Positions 25,971 to 39,500 of a stretch of DNA of 64,000 nucleotides are shown piece after piece (positions within the stretch are counted from its first letter, which is position 1; each line of letters begins with the position of its first letter). A program made the translations under genes and the position numbers. Source of the DNA: Ananas comosus (Eukaryota > Streptophyta > Magnoliopsida > Poales > Bromeliaceae); the NCBI RefSeq assembly GCF_001540865.1, contig NC_033626.1:12554065-12618064 (forward strand), written 5' to 3'. Under the pieces are notes generated by a model. The model did not search any database, was not told the origin of the DNA, and saw nothing but the letters and a program-made list of their open reading frames with translations.

Positions 25971-27390
25971 GAGTGTTACTGTGGGGAGAGAGAATTGGTT
26001 TTACATATGATTTTATCTTGTTAACAGCTAAATTAATAAGTATGGTTATGGTTATGGCGTCATTAATTATAAAACGTTTTCCGGGGGGCTCCATTTGGTG
26101 ATACTACCTCCATTTGGTGATACTACCTGATCATTTGTGTAGCATCACAAAGATTGCATTAGAAGTAGACTCTAATTCTTCGACAGATGATAATTAATTT
26201 GTTATCCTGGAAGAGGACGGTGATGTGTTTGTTGCTCGATTGATCGTCTGGTTCGCCATTGCATGCTTATTAATTTGCATGCCGTTATCCAACATTGCAC
26301 AACCAAGAGTTATCAAGTGTTGAAATGAATAAGCTGCACTACTACAGTACAACGAGTAAACAGTGAGTACACTAAAAATAGCATACATGCATGAACAGCT
26401 CAATTTGCTGGATCCTTGAGGTCCTTAGCCCAGCATCCTTTTTCCAAAAGTCAGATCAAAGTGTGACTCAAAGCGAGAGAGTCAGATTCAATTAATTTGG
26501 ATTTGGAGATTTTAGATAAGGTAACCTGCAGCTGCACGCGCGCCCAAAAATCACATTTTTTAACATTTTTGGAGTTGTATCGTTTCCAATGGCATAGAAA
26601 TAGTTCCATCCGGTTCAAATTTCAATTTTCCATGAGGGTGAAAAATGAATGGAAATTACACAATCCACATTATCAGAAAGTAGCAAAAGATTCCTTAGTC
26701 GAACATGTGTTTATGTTGAAAATTACAATTTCACCACACCAGGTTGCTCTCTTGGGTACTTGTGTGCCACCTGTGTACAATCAACTCTGTTTCTTTATTT
26801 AATGATAGCAGATAAAAGCTCACGTAACTTTGTATCAGGATTTGAAAAACAATACATGGCTGTTTGTAATCCCATGTCTTGTTTGCTACTTCAAATGAAT
26901 ACTCGGAGGGGGAAATACACGTCAAAAATGCTTCATGATACACCAGAAAAGAACAGTGTGCAGCAATCAATATTCAGAATGATCAGCACTCCCACCATCA
27001 GCAGGAAAGAATGACCTGATTCTGAGGGCGGGCTATGAACTTTCTACAAGCTAGACATATACATACGGGCAGCCGTCCTTTGAATCTTTAAGGTTTAATG
27101 AGGCCAAAAAATGGTAGCAGAGGATTCTTTCCGTAATTTTTCTATGACCATGCACATTGCAACCTTTCAAAGAAACAAATCAAAGTGATAGAGGAAAAAA
27201 ATAAGAAAAAACAACAGATAACAGGAGACAAAGGAAGGAAAGGATGAACAGATTCCCGAACAGGCTGTCACAATAAAACCCTCGGTTTTATGAGAAGCCT
27301 ACAGAGTAGAAACAGGTAAAATAGAATAGTGAGAAAAGGCAAGCATGATTACGAAACTCCACATAGCTTGAAATAGTTTCCTTACTTTGT
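25971..27390. other. Tail-to-tail spacer between peroxidase and ARL1
   Basis: This holds 3' UTRs and AT-rich spacer. A 20-base unit (TCCATTTGGTGATACTACCT) is tandemly duplicated at about 26090-26129. The plus-strand open frames at 26497-27014 lack any recognised domain and look like chance. Confidence 0.45.
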
Positions 27391-30300
27391 TCAGCAAGGC
27401 TTTCTCTTGTCCACCTTCAGATGAATCTTGAACCATTTCTTCCTTTTTGAGCGGTCCTTCGATTTCTTTTCCTTTTTGTGATGTCCTTCATCACTTTTAG
27501 AGTCCTTGGAGGAATTTCTAAACTTCGTGCCACTGGAACTGCTTTTGAGAGGTGATTTGGTGTAGGAGGCATGGATAGCATTCCTTGACTTGAGAAGTTC
27601 ATCAATCTAGAAAAGCCAAAAAGAGAGGGAAAAATTGAACCTCAAATTCGCACGAGAAGAAACTATTCCATGCATAACGTGCCACTAAACTTACTTCTTG
27701 CATCTCCTGGGCATATCGGCTGGTCATCTCTGTAAATTTAGCCAATACCTGCCAAACTCACCATCAAAAGCAACTACCCTTTCAGAAAAAGAGTATGGGA
27801 AATAAGAACTAATTATAGGAGCGTTAACATATGTATTGCCACATAATCATCTTACTGGATAACTCACCCTGTAAAATTTTGATTTCTGCATATCCCCTCA
27901 AAGGTGCCTTTTCTTTTGGAAAATTATTGATATCTTCCATAGGGTCATTCAATTCGCAGAAGAACATTGGATATCAGATATATATATATATTACAAAGGC
28001 ACATTTTTTAAGTACAACTATATATTTATAAAATTTAAGTTTTTGAAGGGCATACACAAAAATAAGGATTTTGCAGGGATGATATATAATAATACATGAT
28101 TTTGCAGGGCGTAGATGTACATATCTTGGAAAATATCATAACAATAATAATATGATGCAAGATGTGAGAACGAACTTCTCTGTACTCGGCCTCAAATTTA
28201 GACAGTTCTGCTCTTTTTGTCAAAAGCTTTGCCTCGACATCTCGAAGGTTTTTCTTTTCTTCCGAAAATGGTTCAGCACAAAGGACCTCTATTGTGTAAC
28301 TTGCACTTTTGAAGAAGTTGTCGCCTGAATAAACTTCTGTCAGAAAGGGTTCAAAGCTATATAATACCGGCTTACCTAGTGTGGCATGGAGACAATAAGC
28401 TTACCATAAACTGCAAATATATGAGTGCCTGCTTTTAGCTCATTTACTTCACATGGTTGGAACCCATCCAACTTTTTGAAGAAGGCAGCATCAGGATCTT
28501 TAGCAACTGCCATCTGTAAGAATGAACATCATGTTACAAGGGAATAATCCATAGAGGAAGCACTTTGCCACAATGAAATTTACTTGTAGCCGTAACCTAC
28601 CGAATTAGTTTGATCAAACCGATACACGGGGAACCCGAGAAAGAACATTCCAGCAGAGGTGATCTTTCCGGCTTTTGCACTGTCTTCCTGAAACCAACAA
28701 AATGTTGGATGGACATGCTCTCAATATTATTAACTAAGTAAGATCACTAATGTGTTTAGCCTCCAGATCAAACATAGTAATAAAAAATGCATAAAACAAT
28801 ATAGAGAAATAGCATATAGCAACATCATCATTATATGCGACCATTGCCTCCATTTGATATTCTCTAGCCTCCAATGTACCATACAGTCTCCACTACAGTA
28901 GCATATCCTGCTACAAAGTCCACAATCTGATTCCCACTTAGATTTCTATGTGCCAGAAGAAATTGTTGAAGACCACATTAAAAGCACAGGAAACATGCAC
29001 TAACTATATAGCAAGATTACAATTATAACAGTCTTGAAAGTCTAACGGCAAGTTCTTCCGAAGTAAAATAAGCTAACTGCCAAGTTTTACTACCATTTTG
29101 CACTTATGATGTCACAATAACCCCCAAATAGATGAGGAAAATTATCATCAAGATTTGGTTTCAAGTGTACCGCAGCTATGAACTTCTGTTAGTTACATAT
29201 GACAGCAAATATATACCTGTAATGCAAGGCTCAGCCCACCAGTCTCCTCCTGCTCAAAGTACAACAACTGAAAAAGAAAACCCATACTTCAATAACAATC
29301 CAATACCTTAGTGCAATTCCTACTGTAAGAATTTGCTAACATGCTGCATGTTTCTTCAAAACAAGAAAACAAACTTAAGAAGAGATCTTCATGCATATGT
29401 GATAAAGCAGCTGGTGTTGGCAAAGAAGATGGAAATAATAATAATAATAATAGTAATAATAATAATAATAATAAAGAATATTGAGATGGAAGGCGAGGGG
29501 TGGGAGTGCATTACAAATAAAGAATATTCCATGCAGTGATCTAGACAACTACATTGCAGTCACTGTTGGTAACACCAACATTTCTAGAATGCTTCAAGGA
29601 CACGTTGTCCACATACTGTATATGATGGGCATATAGGGTTCAAGTACACATAGCAAAGATGTAAACTAGCCAATTTTCAATGACTGTAAACTTGCAATGT
29701 TGCTCAACATGAAAATCGTGTCAATGAAAATTATTTTCAGCCAAAAAGGTGAATCTGAAATCTCTGAAAGTATTTACATTTTATACTTAGACAGTTCGTA
29801 AGATGTAATACAACCTTGAATTTGCTTTTATCAGTTGAATGAACTCGACACACCAATCCCATTTGGGCTTCCCTCTCTGTCACTTCTACAGAATAAAAAT
29901 GAGCAGATTGTTTTTCAACCTGTCAATATTACAAATGAGAAGGTTAGTTGTCGCAAATTTTGTATGCAAAAATTGCAAAAAAAAAAGAAGAAAAAAGCAA
30001 AGCTAATAACCAACCTTCCTGTAAAGAGAATGCCCCAACTGAAGTCGACGAATGGTCACACTCCCATTCAACGCCTCTTCCAACACAGTTGCTGATACGG
30101 TTGTTCTAATTGGCACACCTAATTTACTAAATTGCACACAAAAGCGGTACTACAATGAGGAACATACTTATGCCAATCTGAGAGAATTCCAAGAGAATAA
30201 AATACATGCCAGTGTATACTGGTTGGCTATACCTAAAGAGAGCAGCAAACATAGTGTTTACAGTATTTAAACTTGATAAATCAAGCTCCAAATCTTGGCT

Positions 30301-31487
30301 ATCGGATTCAACAGCCTGGATAAAGGAAACTAATTTAGTACCAGAGTGTCATTAGGGAAATGCTTAAATTGACAGAGCAAGTTTATTAATTATAGGAAGG
30401 AATAAAAGACTCTATGACAAAGACGATTTTTTTTTACCGAAGAGAAACTGTAACATACACAACATGCACCTAAATTTTTAATCACCTCAAATCCAGATAA
30501 ATCATATTGACGCCGTTTATCAGGATCTGATAGGATGTTGTAAGAGAATGTAACCTCCTTAAATACATCAGCTGCTATAGGATCATTCGCATTTTTGTCT
30601 GGATGATACCTGCAAAGTATGATCCAAAATTGAAACATATTGACCAAAAGTACGCTTTACATACTTCATATGGCAGGAAAAAATTTACAATATCTGACAG
30701 CCGCATCATGTTAAGAATAACAATTGTGCACCAACGGCGGAATAAAAGAGCTTTGACAGCAGTATCATAAGGAGTTGTAACTAACACAAACAAAGCATGA
30801 TACAGGCCAACTCCGCTATAAACATAAGAGATGGGTAAAAGGATAAGCCTAGCATTTCATTTTATCAGGTCAATAAGCCTATCCTGAGTATAATGTTCAC
30901 AAAAATCACGCATTCAAAAAGCCAACAGTTCAGGCTTTGACCATTTTTTAGTCTTAAACAGGGGAGAAACCTGCCTGACAAGCAACAACCACAAAAGTGA
31001 CAAAACATAAATATTGCAGTCATAAATCATCTTGTCAATTAATGACTTTAATGAAATATGACACGATTTACAATAGCAGAAAACATTGCACATCACTTAG
31101 AAGACCATGAATAGCCGAATGCCATTCTTCAGTGAAGTGAACTATCATCCAATTATAATTTCCGACCTACGATTAAATCTTTCCTTTAGCAAGTATATGG
31201 AATCATTTTGTACAAAAACAATCAATTCCAAATATCAAAAAAGTGCTTTGAATCAATCATAGCCTAAAAACCAATCCAGCCTAAAGATTCCAATGAACAG
31301 GAGTTGATCAAGAAAGAAAGATTTACTTGAGGGCCATTCTTCGATAGGCACTCTTGATTTCCTGATCCGTCGCATTACGGCCAACGCCGAGGACATCGTA
31401 AGGGTCCCTTCTCTGCGTCTGCGGCTGCTTCCCGTTCTCATCCCCCTTCTTCTCCGACTTGGGAAAGGAGAATCCGGGAGAGGGCAT
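27391..31487 (-). CDS. ARL1: DnaJ protein of the ARG1/ARG1-like family (DnaJ 16 type)
   Basis: Eleven exons on the minus strand: 31487-31327, 30609-30486, 30315-30233, 30126-30015, 29919-29815, 29267-29217, 28687-28601, 28513-28405, 28324-28176, 27748-27695 and 27606-27391. They give 416 residues. ARG1 and its ARL paralogues are peripheral-membrane J-proteins of the vesicular system needed for root and hypocotyl gravitropism and auxin redistribution. The J domain (residues about 17-83) contains RRDPYDVLGVG, EIKSAYRRMALKYHPDKNAND with the HPD triad, and DPDKRRQYD. The ARG1-family body follows (ELDLSSLNTVNTMFAALFSKLGVPI, VEKQSAHFYSV, VYRFDQTNS, FAVYGDNFFKSASYTIE). A C-terminal coiled coil (KRAELSKFEAEYREVLAKFTEM) and a basic tail complete it. 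The LGVP and GLSLALQEDS wording fits ARL1 better than ARG1. The start is the first true ATG. Telo-box-like ACCCTAA repeats lie upstream at 31590-31608. Confidence 0.93.
29434..29474. repeat. (AAT)n microsatellite in ARL1 intron 5
   Basis: About 13 AAT units with one interruption (TAG), inside the intron between the exons ending at 29815 and starting at 29267. Confidence 0.9.
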
Positions 31488-31859
31488 CCTCCCCCTCCCT
31501 CGACCCCCACTCGCGCGCGCCCCGCAACCAAGAAACTCCAACAACCCTAAGGGCTCTCAGAACCTGGAGAACCCCTATCGAGGACGAAACCAACAACCCT
31601 AACCCTAAAGGGGCTCCTCCGATCCCAAAAATCCCTCCTTCACACCAACTCCCGCAACGAACTCCAGCTGGATATGGCGAATCGGAGAGGCGAATTCGCC
31701 TAGCAATCTCCCATCCCTGCGCGCTCGATCTCGAATCGAGGCGAGTGGGGGGCGCTCCGCGCAAGGACGGAGACGAAGGGGGAAAAGGGGGAGAAACGAA
31801 GGCCAAAAGCGCTTCTCCGAGAAGCTCGAGCTGGTTGGAGGAGGAGGATAGAGATGAGA

Positions 31860-31894
<35 letters not shown>
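31860..31894. repeat. (GA)n tract in ARL1 5' leader
   Basis: GA dinucleotide run of about 16 units, (CT)n on the gene's strand, about 370 bases upstream of the ARL1 start codon. Confidence 0.9.
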
Positions 31895-31895
<1 letters not shown>

Positions 31896-33445
31896 GAACA
31901 ATGAGTGGGAAGCGGAGGGGAGGGAGGAGAGGCGAAGAGAGATCTACTGTGCCCTAGGATCAGTGGATCGGTTAAACTGTCCCTCTCTTTCCACCCGACC
32001 CGCACCTAGCCCCATGCGCCCGTCCGCATAAAGTTTTCCTGCGAGGACGACAGATCACCATCCGTTGAGATGAAATCCTTGTCTTAAAATTTAACGGTTG
32101 ATAGCGCACGTCGCATAGAGATACATCGTACGGTGGTGGGTTTATAGGAGGGCGGTTGCTTTCGCTGTGCCAACGAGGTTGGGACCTGCCGTAGCGTGAT
32201 ATGATGCGGATGTGGGATGTGGAGGCCAAAGTTAAATAAAAAGGTTTATATATTCCTAAAATTTTTTAATTTTTTAATTTATTTTTTAAAAATATTAATA
32301 TTAAAAAAAATTATGTTTCAATCTATTTTAAATATATTTCGATTTTATTAATAAATTATTAATAATAAATATTATCTCTATAAAATTATAATTTTGCCTA
32401 TTCAAATATACTCTTTTATTACTACCTAATTTTTTTATTTATTCTTAAATTAGGAGAACAAAAAATATTTTAATTTTTTATCTTTTTAAATATATTCTTC
32501 TATCATTACTAATATTTTTTATTTGTCTTTAAATTAAGAAAAAAAGAGATATTTTGATTTTTTAAAATTCTGGTAGATATTTAACTCAAGTTTATTTCAA
32601 GTTAACTTAATGGGTAATAACTGCAGCAGTATTTTAGAATAATTGAAAAACATATAACAACTAAAAAAATATATTAAAAAAATAAAAAATTTAAAAATTT
32701 AAAAATTTTGAGAAGTATAGAGGCAATTATATCCCTTAAATAAATGTCGGTCACTCTTGCCGCTATTCACCAACTTTGGAAAGGGTAGTGTAAGATTGGA
32801 CGGCTTTCCTTTTTGTCTCCTTCCTACAATAATTGTTCCAATTAATATTTTTGATCATTGTGATCTCAGAATAGATCTGTTCTTCTTCTTATTGTACAAT
32901 TTCCATTGGGAGACTTAATTTTGTTCTTCTCATGCGATTTTGTTTTTATTTTTACTTTTTTGTTATCTTATGTTCCAGTCCAACAAACTTCTAAATATAG
33001 TATGTCAGAGTACAAATCAACTGTATTCGAAAATAATAACAATTGTTTCTTTCTTTTCTCCATATGCCATCCTTCATTTGCCGTAAACGAAAGCGGCGAA
33101 TATTTTGATTGCTTTTTTTTTTTTAGTAGTGTTTTTTAAATTTAACTCAAGATCTGTGAATCTTCAAGCATGTTTGACCAGGTTTTGGACTAAAAAAAGG
33201 TGAGAGAACAACTATAATTACAGGTCACACAATGTGTTGGAAGTGTTCTGATATGACCAAGTGGCGAGAAAGGAATTAGGAAATTTGGTTTATACTTTAT
33301 GCCAATTAAAAGATTTTATGCTCCGAACAAACGACTAAACGATAACAAAGAACACACGCCACAGGCAATTTTTAAGGGGGGGAATGATATGCTAGACATT
33401 TCTGCCGTGTGCAAGCTCATATACAAAACGAAGAATTTATAGCAC

Positions 33446-33751
33446 CCGTTTGGTTCGGGATTAAAAAGTGGAATAACTCCTTAATTCCGAAGTTATTTTC
33501 AAACACTCAATTTGAGAGGTGAGGTTAGCTAACCCTACTCCACCCCACCCCACCCCACTACTCCAATCAAACAAAACACTATTTTACCCACTATCCTTCT
33601 TATCCGACATACTCCAACCAAACAGTATTTTATCTACATCTGGATTAAACTAAATTCTCAACCAAACACAAATTACTCTAACCCCACCTTAACTCTGAAC
33701 TTAACTCTACTCCTGAAATAACAAGTTTTTACTTAACTCCGAACCAAACGG
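33446..33751. mobile_element. MITE-like element with GTTTGGTT ends
   Basis: CCGTTTGGTTCGG at 33446-33458 is matched in inverted orientation by CCGAACCAAACGG near 33739-33751. Between them are repeated AACCAAAC motifs and a (CACCC)n stretch near 33538-33558, and there is no open frame. Inverted GTTTGGTT termini on about 300 bp of non-coding DNA are typical of non-autonomous plant DNA transposons. I could not define a target-site duplication, so the superfamily is open. Confidence 0.6.
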
Positions 33752-34914
33752 TAACATAAAGAATAGATTCATGCATTCTCTATTTTATTTGGACTAAATT
33801 GCAGAAAACTCATTCCATCAATATGTGCTTTTTTTATTTTTTTCTAATTTTTAAAAATCTATATTTTATTTTTTTAAAATTGAAAAAATATTCACTTCGA
33901 GTTTTACCGTTAGTATTCTGTTAGGATCCGTTAATATCATATTATTATATATTTTTTATATTTAAAATATTTTTGAAATCCTCATCTCAGATACGCCTCC
34001 TTTCTTACCGACATCCTCGGCCACACCGCCACGCCCTTGCCCACCCCTCTGTCCGTGCCCGCAAAACCCCTCTATCCGTGCCCACAAAAACGAAGTTAGA
34101 GCCAGAGCCGAGGGAGGCACGAAGGACGAAGGAGGAAAGACTGCGAATAAACAGGATTGGGGAGGAGTGGAAGAGAATGAGAGGCAATTTAATTATTTTG
34201 CCATCAAAATTAACACCGTACCTCTTCTGTAAATATATTTTATTTTTTAAGAAGATAAAGTATAGATTTTTAAATATCGCGGGGGAAATAAAAAAAGGGG
34301 GAATTTTCTGCAGCCTTTTACTTTTCTTAAACCAAATAAAGTGAAGCTAGATTTTCTCCAGCTTGGCAGAGGAATCACCAACATATAGAAGATCCAAACA
34401 GAGAAGAATCATAAAGCAATGGCATAGAGATATTGTACTAAAAAACACGAGCAGCAGGTGACAACCGATGAGAGGTTCGGTGAAATTCCTGCAAGATTTT
34501 TCAGTGAACTTCTTCAAACAGAAGACGAGCCCACCATCTCGCCTGAACACAAGTTGCGCAACATATGCCGAAACACAAGTTACACAACAGATCCGGGGGC
34601 GAGTTCTATTTGCATGATCTACCAAGCAACTTTCGCATTCCTGCATCAGTACCACCCAACAACTTCTATACAAAAGCTCTACCAAGAAACTAGCAGAGTC
34701 ATGAACATTTGCATACTGCAAACAAGTTAATTTGGTGCGACTATATCAAACAAAGATGCATAGTGGTGGAGCCTCTGGAGATGGAATGGCTGTTGATCTT
34801 GTTAACTTGCATCAGTACAAAGTCATCCGTGCAAAGATCAAGGAATAAATCGACAAACATGCATTATCACTGCATATGTACATGGTAACAAGTAAAAAAA
34901 AAAAATCAGAGAAA

Positions 34915-36557
34915 TTACTCTTGAAGTTCATCTACACAACAGTAACTCGTCAGAGGGCATAATGCAATAGAATCATCAGTTTGCTTTTTGCTTACTGTCC
35001 TGGTACATATCTTACAGAGCTTCCCATGAGTTACAAAAAGACAATTTAAATCAAATTTCAGATCATTAGGGATCCTCCTATTAAGATGAAGATAAGCTTT
35101 TTCCCTATTTGCTTTCGTCGGTATCCAACTCATGGCCTTTGTAATCCGAAATACCTATAACCCAAGCATGGAAACGTTATATCTATTAAAGAATGTAACA
35201 TGATGTAAAATAGGTTAAGAATCTACTCACATGAGTGTCCACTGGGAAATCATCTTTCTGAAGATAGAACATCAGTACACATGCTACCTGTCATGAATTG
35301 AATACCAATTATATAGACTGAACTTTGGACTTGGTAAATATGCCAAAAATAATGGACCATATTTAACAAGTTTGCCTCGACAAACATGCAGCTTAAGCTC
35401 TTATACTCGTGTCCAATACAGTGCAAGTTCAACGTGAATGAAACAACTCAGGAAGAGTGCAGCAATTGTACCTATCACGACTCAGGTAACGAGTATATTA
35501 TGCAGTTACTGTCAGATCCTCCTAGCCATTCCCCTGAAAAATCACCTACTAAAAACGACCAACCATTGTTCTTTTTCTTGCAGTTTGTGAATGTTCAGAA
35601 GTTCAAATGTGGTTTATAGTTCCTTCATGCAATTTGTATGTTCAAAACCTTTTACATTACATTCAAAACTAGCAGTTGACATTTTTCTTTTAAGCATTAA
35701 AATTACCTTATAGAGCTAGAGAATCTCATATGAATGAACTAAAGTGTACTCATCAGCTAGGAAAGATCATTTTGTTGCTAAAAATTTTAAGAAGATTGAA
35801 CTTTTGAACTGGAAAAGCCACCATCAAAGATTATCATCTACGAGTTACTCATTTCGATTAACTACTAGCAAAGCTTTTCTAATTACACTGCAATTATCAT
35901 TACCTTAAAATCTTATACGCTGGAAAAAGAATAACATAAGAAATAATTAGGGAGAAAAGGTACCGTTTTTGGTCCAATGCCTTTGAACTGCGACAACTCG
36001 GCCTTGACCTCGTCGATCGACAAACTCCTCAAGTACTCCAAGCAAATCTCGCCCCTCTTCTCCATTACCGATCTCATGATGCTCTTAATCCGCGCCGCCT
36101 TCGTCGCGGCCAATCCCCCGCACCTTATAGCGTCCTCCAAAAGCTTCGATTCCGCATCTAAAACCTCCGATTCAACAACAAAATCACTCGGATGAGCTCA
36201 AAAACCCCTAAATTAGCACAAAAGTTACGGTTTGATCGGCCGACCTACTTGATTCCAGGAGGGGAACGTGGATTTGAGAGAATCGAAGGCCCTCCTCGAG
36301 TTCGAATCCGTAGTGTTCTGCGACAGTAGGGTGATTACGAGGCCATCGAGAACCGTCTCCTCTACCGGCGGCGGAGATCCGTTAGGGTTCCGGCGATACT
36401 TGGCGAACTCGTCGGGGAAGCCGTGGAAGGCGAGGAGGGAGTCGCGCACGACGCGGCATTGGTCGGGGGTGGGGAGGGGGTGCTCCGGGTAGGGCTCAGG
36501 AGGAGGGTTACGTGGATCCGGCGGGGGCAAGAGCTTGCGCTTAGGGTTTCTCGGCAT
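34915..36557 (-). CDS. HhH-GPD base-excision DNA glycosylase (At3g47830 type)
   Basis: Exons 36557-36249, 36164-35964, 35287-35231 and 35154-34915 encode 268 residues. The family removes damaged bases in base-excision repair and is most like the putative plant DNA glycosylase At3g47830. A Pro-rich basic N-terminus (PKRKLLPPPDPRNPPPEP) could be a nuclear or plastid targeting region. The HhH-GPD fold includes VITLLSQNTTDSNSRRAF, the hairpin FKGIGPKTVACVL with Lys at the EndoIII catalytic-lysine position, and the catalytic Asp in FPVDTHVFRITKAM. Having both Lys and Asp suggests a bifunctional glycosylase/AP lyase. The C-terminus carries four Cys (CKIC...LCPLTSYC) in the place of the EndoIII Fe-S cluster, but with C-X2-C-X15-C-X5-C spacing. 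The start codon lies in a telo-box-rich leader (TTAGGGTTAGG). Confidence 0.9.
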
Positions 36558-39500
36558 TGTTAGGGTTAGGAGGAGTGGTTGAGGCCGAGACAGTAGGGTT
36601 TGAGAACGGTGATCGGAGAGGGAGAGAAGAGGACAGGATGAGCCAAATTGGGCTGGGCATAATGGAGGGCCCTTTCGATTTGAGGTACTAATGGGCTACA
36701 ACGAGCTCAAACGGCCCAAGCGAGAAAAACAGCGTATTTAATATTTAGCTTTCATATTTAATAATAATAATTAACCTGTAATATTTTTTGAATATTAACC
36801 TTTTTTCTTATTAGTGGATTTTTTAAGATAACCTCATTTTGATTATTCTTATTAGGGAGCTCTGTGGTATAATCTTCTACTACGTAGAATCACACTACAT
36901 GGATAAAGTCACAATACAATCGTACATTAAGACGCAAAACTTTTACCTTTTTTCATCTAAAATTATTTCATTTTAGAGATTAGAGTTCTCTTTGTTCCTT
37001 GCTGGTTCTCTGTTTGAAAAGTTAATTTTCAGATGAGAAAAAATAATTTTTAAACTAATTTTTGTTCCTAATGTTTTCTCTACATCCAAGATTCCAACAA
37101 ATTGTTTGGTAAAGAAAAGCGAAGTTCGGTTTCCTCACAAAAGATGTAAATATATTCTGATAACTAGTGGTTGGATTGCTTTTTCTGATCCTTTTTGTGT
37201 TCTCAAGGACAAGGAGACACAGCTCAAGAGTACTCAAGGGACACTCTAATGGATGCTTCTTCACTGGGCTCGATTAAGCTCTCCTTTTTCTTTTTTTTTT
37301 TTTCACCCACTCCGTTTGAGACCACTCCCTAATTAACTACTTTATAGAGATATAATTGTAAGAAAATAAAAAATAAAAGTATAAAACACTTGTCCGGGAT
37401 ATCAAATGGCACTAAGGAAGTTCAAAATGAAGTAATAAATCATGGTTGTGAAAGCCCAAAGTAATTACTCTGCAAAGAAACTTTATGTTTATCTGTGCAA
37501 TGAATGGATTAATTGGTTCAAATAGAGATTTTAACCCCCCTTTCTTTTCATTGCTTGAATCATATGTGGTATACTGCAGGAGGTTTGAACTGAAAACAAA
37601 GCCAAATAACATTGGCAAGTTAGATAAAAATTTTTAGACCAAACTAGAGCAAGGCAATAGATTATTTATCTATGCAGTTTTGAGGATCAGAAATTTCACC
37701 ACCTACATTCAAATTCCGAATTCTCCAACTGAACTTGAACTTGAATTCTCAATAATGTGCTGTTATTATATACTAAAGGCTGTTGAGCAGTTATCTGCAG
37801 CCAACATATGTCGCCTTTAAAATGTTTGTATGCAATGGATGCATCATAGGCCAGTTAAAGTAGTACATCTTATGAGTTCTCTTTATGTGTCTTATCATTG
37901 AAAATCTTACTGATCTAGCTAAAACCTTTGAAAGTGTATTCAACAGAACTGAAAATGGAATATTGTGATTTCAGACTCGTTAAATCTGAACGCCTCATCA
38001 GAATCACAAGAGGAAACTTTAATCGGAACGATTGAGCATCTGATCCTTGAAATGCATGGACGACGTAAGGGCATGATCTATATATGCTCAGTCCATGTTC
38101 GCCACTAGTTTCAGTATCTCCTTGGACCCACCACACAATAGTAATGTACCAAAAATCTTCTCACAGTGGACCACATTCTAACTTTATAAAGAAGATGTTT
38201 ACCAGAACAAGCTGTAAAGAGTTGGTATGTGAACTGTTGGAAGCAGCACGAATATCCGATTTTATCGTTTCGAATAATCTAGTGTAAGCTGCACAAATCA
38301 ATACCTGAACTTCTGTTTGATCCTTAAAACTGTGAGGGTATATCACACACTCCAAAATCTCTGTACCCTTGCTTATCTCATGATTTGTTTGGACTGATGC
38401 AGTTCCTTTCACGCACATACCGGATGCAAAACATCTCAATTTTTTTGAACTAACAAAGATCTTTTCTCATCCACTAAATATCTTTCTTTAACCATTATGA
38501 TATCAGTGATAGCAAGCAAATCTACAACGAGATTAACTTAAAATATTTTTTAAAAAATGTACAGCTTGGCTTCAAATGCATACAACAAAAAGAGATGGGC
38601 ACCCTTTCCTTGCCTTCGAATTATTACCAATGTGTCCCTATCTCCACACTGATTTTGTAAGCTTTCCTCCAAATTGAAGTCACTTAATAAAAACTTAACC
38701 TCCTTAGGAAGGATCAGATGTTAAAAGCACAGGATGATTCTTGCTCTATCAATGTCCATACACAAGCTGCAACATGCTTTATTACATCCCTTGAAATAGT
38801 TTGCTTGTAATTGGTCAAGGCATTTTTCTATTGAATAAATAATTAGTCAAAATACATGTTTAATTTGTCTCTAATTATATGTCAGCATTATCAACCCGCA
38901 CGCAGTCTGATCTTGCCCTCGTGTTCTGAAAGTTTCCTAATCATGTGTTGGTCCTCATACTACTTAGACATTTTTCATAACAGTAACTAAAATTATGTAT
39001 TAATCAACAATATGGAAATTATTTTGCCTAGTAATTTGCATAGCCCTATCAAACCGAGTGAGCTCAATTATTTTCCTAATCGTGTCCTCCAAATACCTTA
39101 AGTATCACATCTTTGTGAAGTGTACCACCATAAAAAATGTCTTTTTATAAAGCTGAAAAGTAATTTGCCAGCTCATATTATCACTAACACTAGATAAATT
39201 AAAAGTTAGTCTACAGTTTGTTTTTTTTTTCAAAAGGCATATCTTTTTTTTTATTCTGTTTTTTGATTATTTTCTTATGCAAGCTCAATCATCTACTTTG
39301 GTAGATTCTTTCTATTCAAATATTGAAGAGCATAATTTGTGGCTTCTAGCAAACAACTACCATATTAACAACATGCAAAGAAGAGGTCTATTCAACCGTT
39401 GACGAAATTCACGAATACAAAAAGAGGGATTTTAAAGAAAATTTCCCTGGTCTCTACTGATATCCTTGTTCGGATGTGAACAGCATGATTGCAACATTCT

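Larger units (their letters stand above)
31488..34914. other. ARL1 5' UTR/promoter and AT-rich intergenic region
   Basis: 31488-31980 is GC-rich leader, with telo-box motifs near 31590-31608 and a (GA)n run at 31860-31894. 32230-32720 is extremely AT-rich. A MITE-like element occupies about 33446-33751. 34340-34914 is probable 3' UTR of the DNA glycosylase gene. The plus-strand open frames at 33973-34344 and 34458-34730 have no recognised domain. Confidence 0.45.

Noticed and set aside
25316..26101. 261-codon frame overlapping the peroxidase
   Set aside because: Off-frame shadow in a GC-rich exon; no family signature, whereas the other frame has all peroxidase residues.
31438..32005. Minus-strand frames in the ARL1 leader (for example 31438-31806)
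   Set aside because: GC-rich, Ser/Leu/Arg-rich and ending in the (CT)n tract. They precede the true start of the DnaJ protein and have no domain.
37915..38439. Possible gene fragment between the DNA glycosylase and the U-box gene
   Set aside because: Two short minus-strand frames look moderately protein-like, but I see no domain, no splice sites joining them and no start context.
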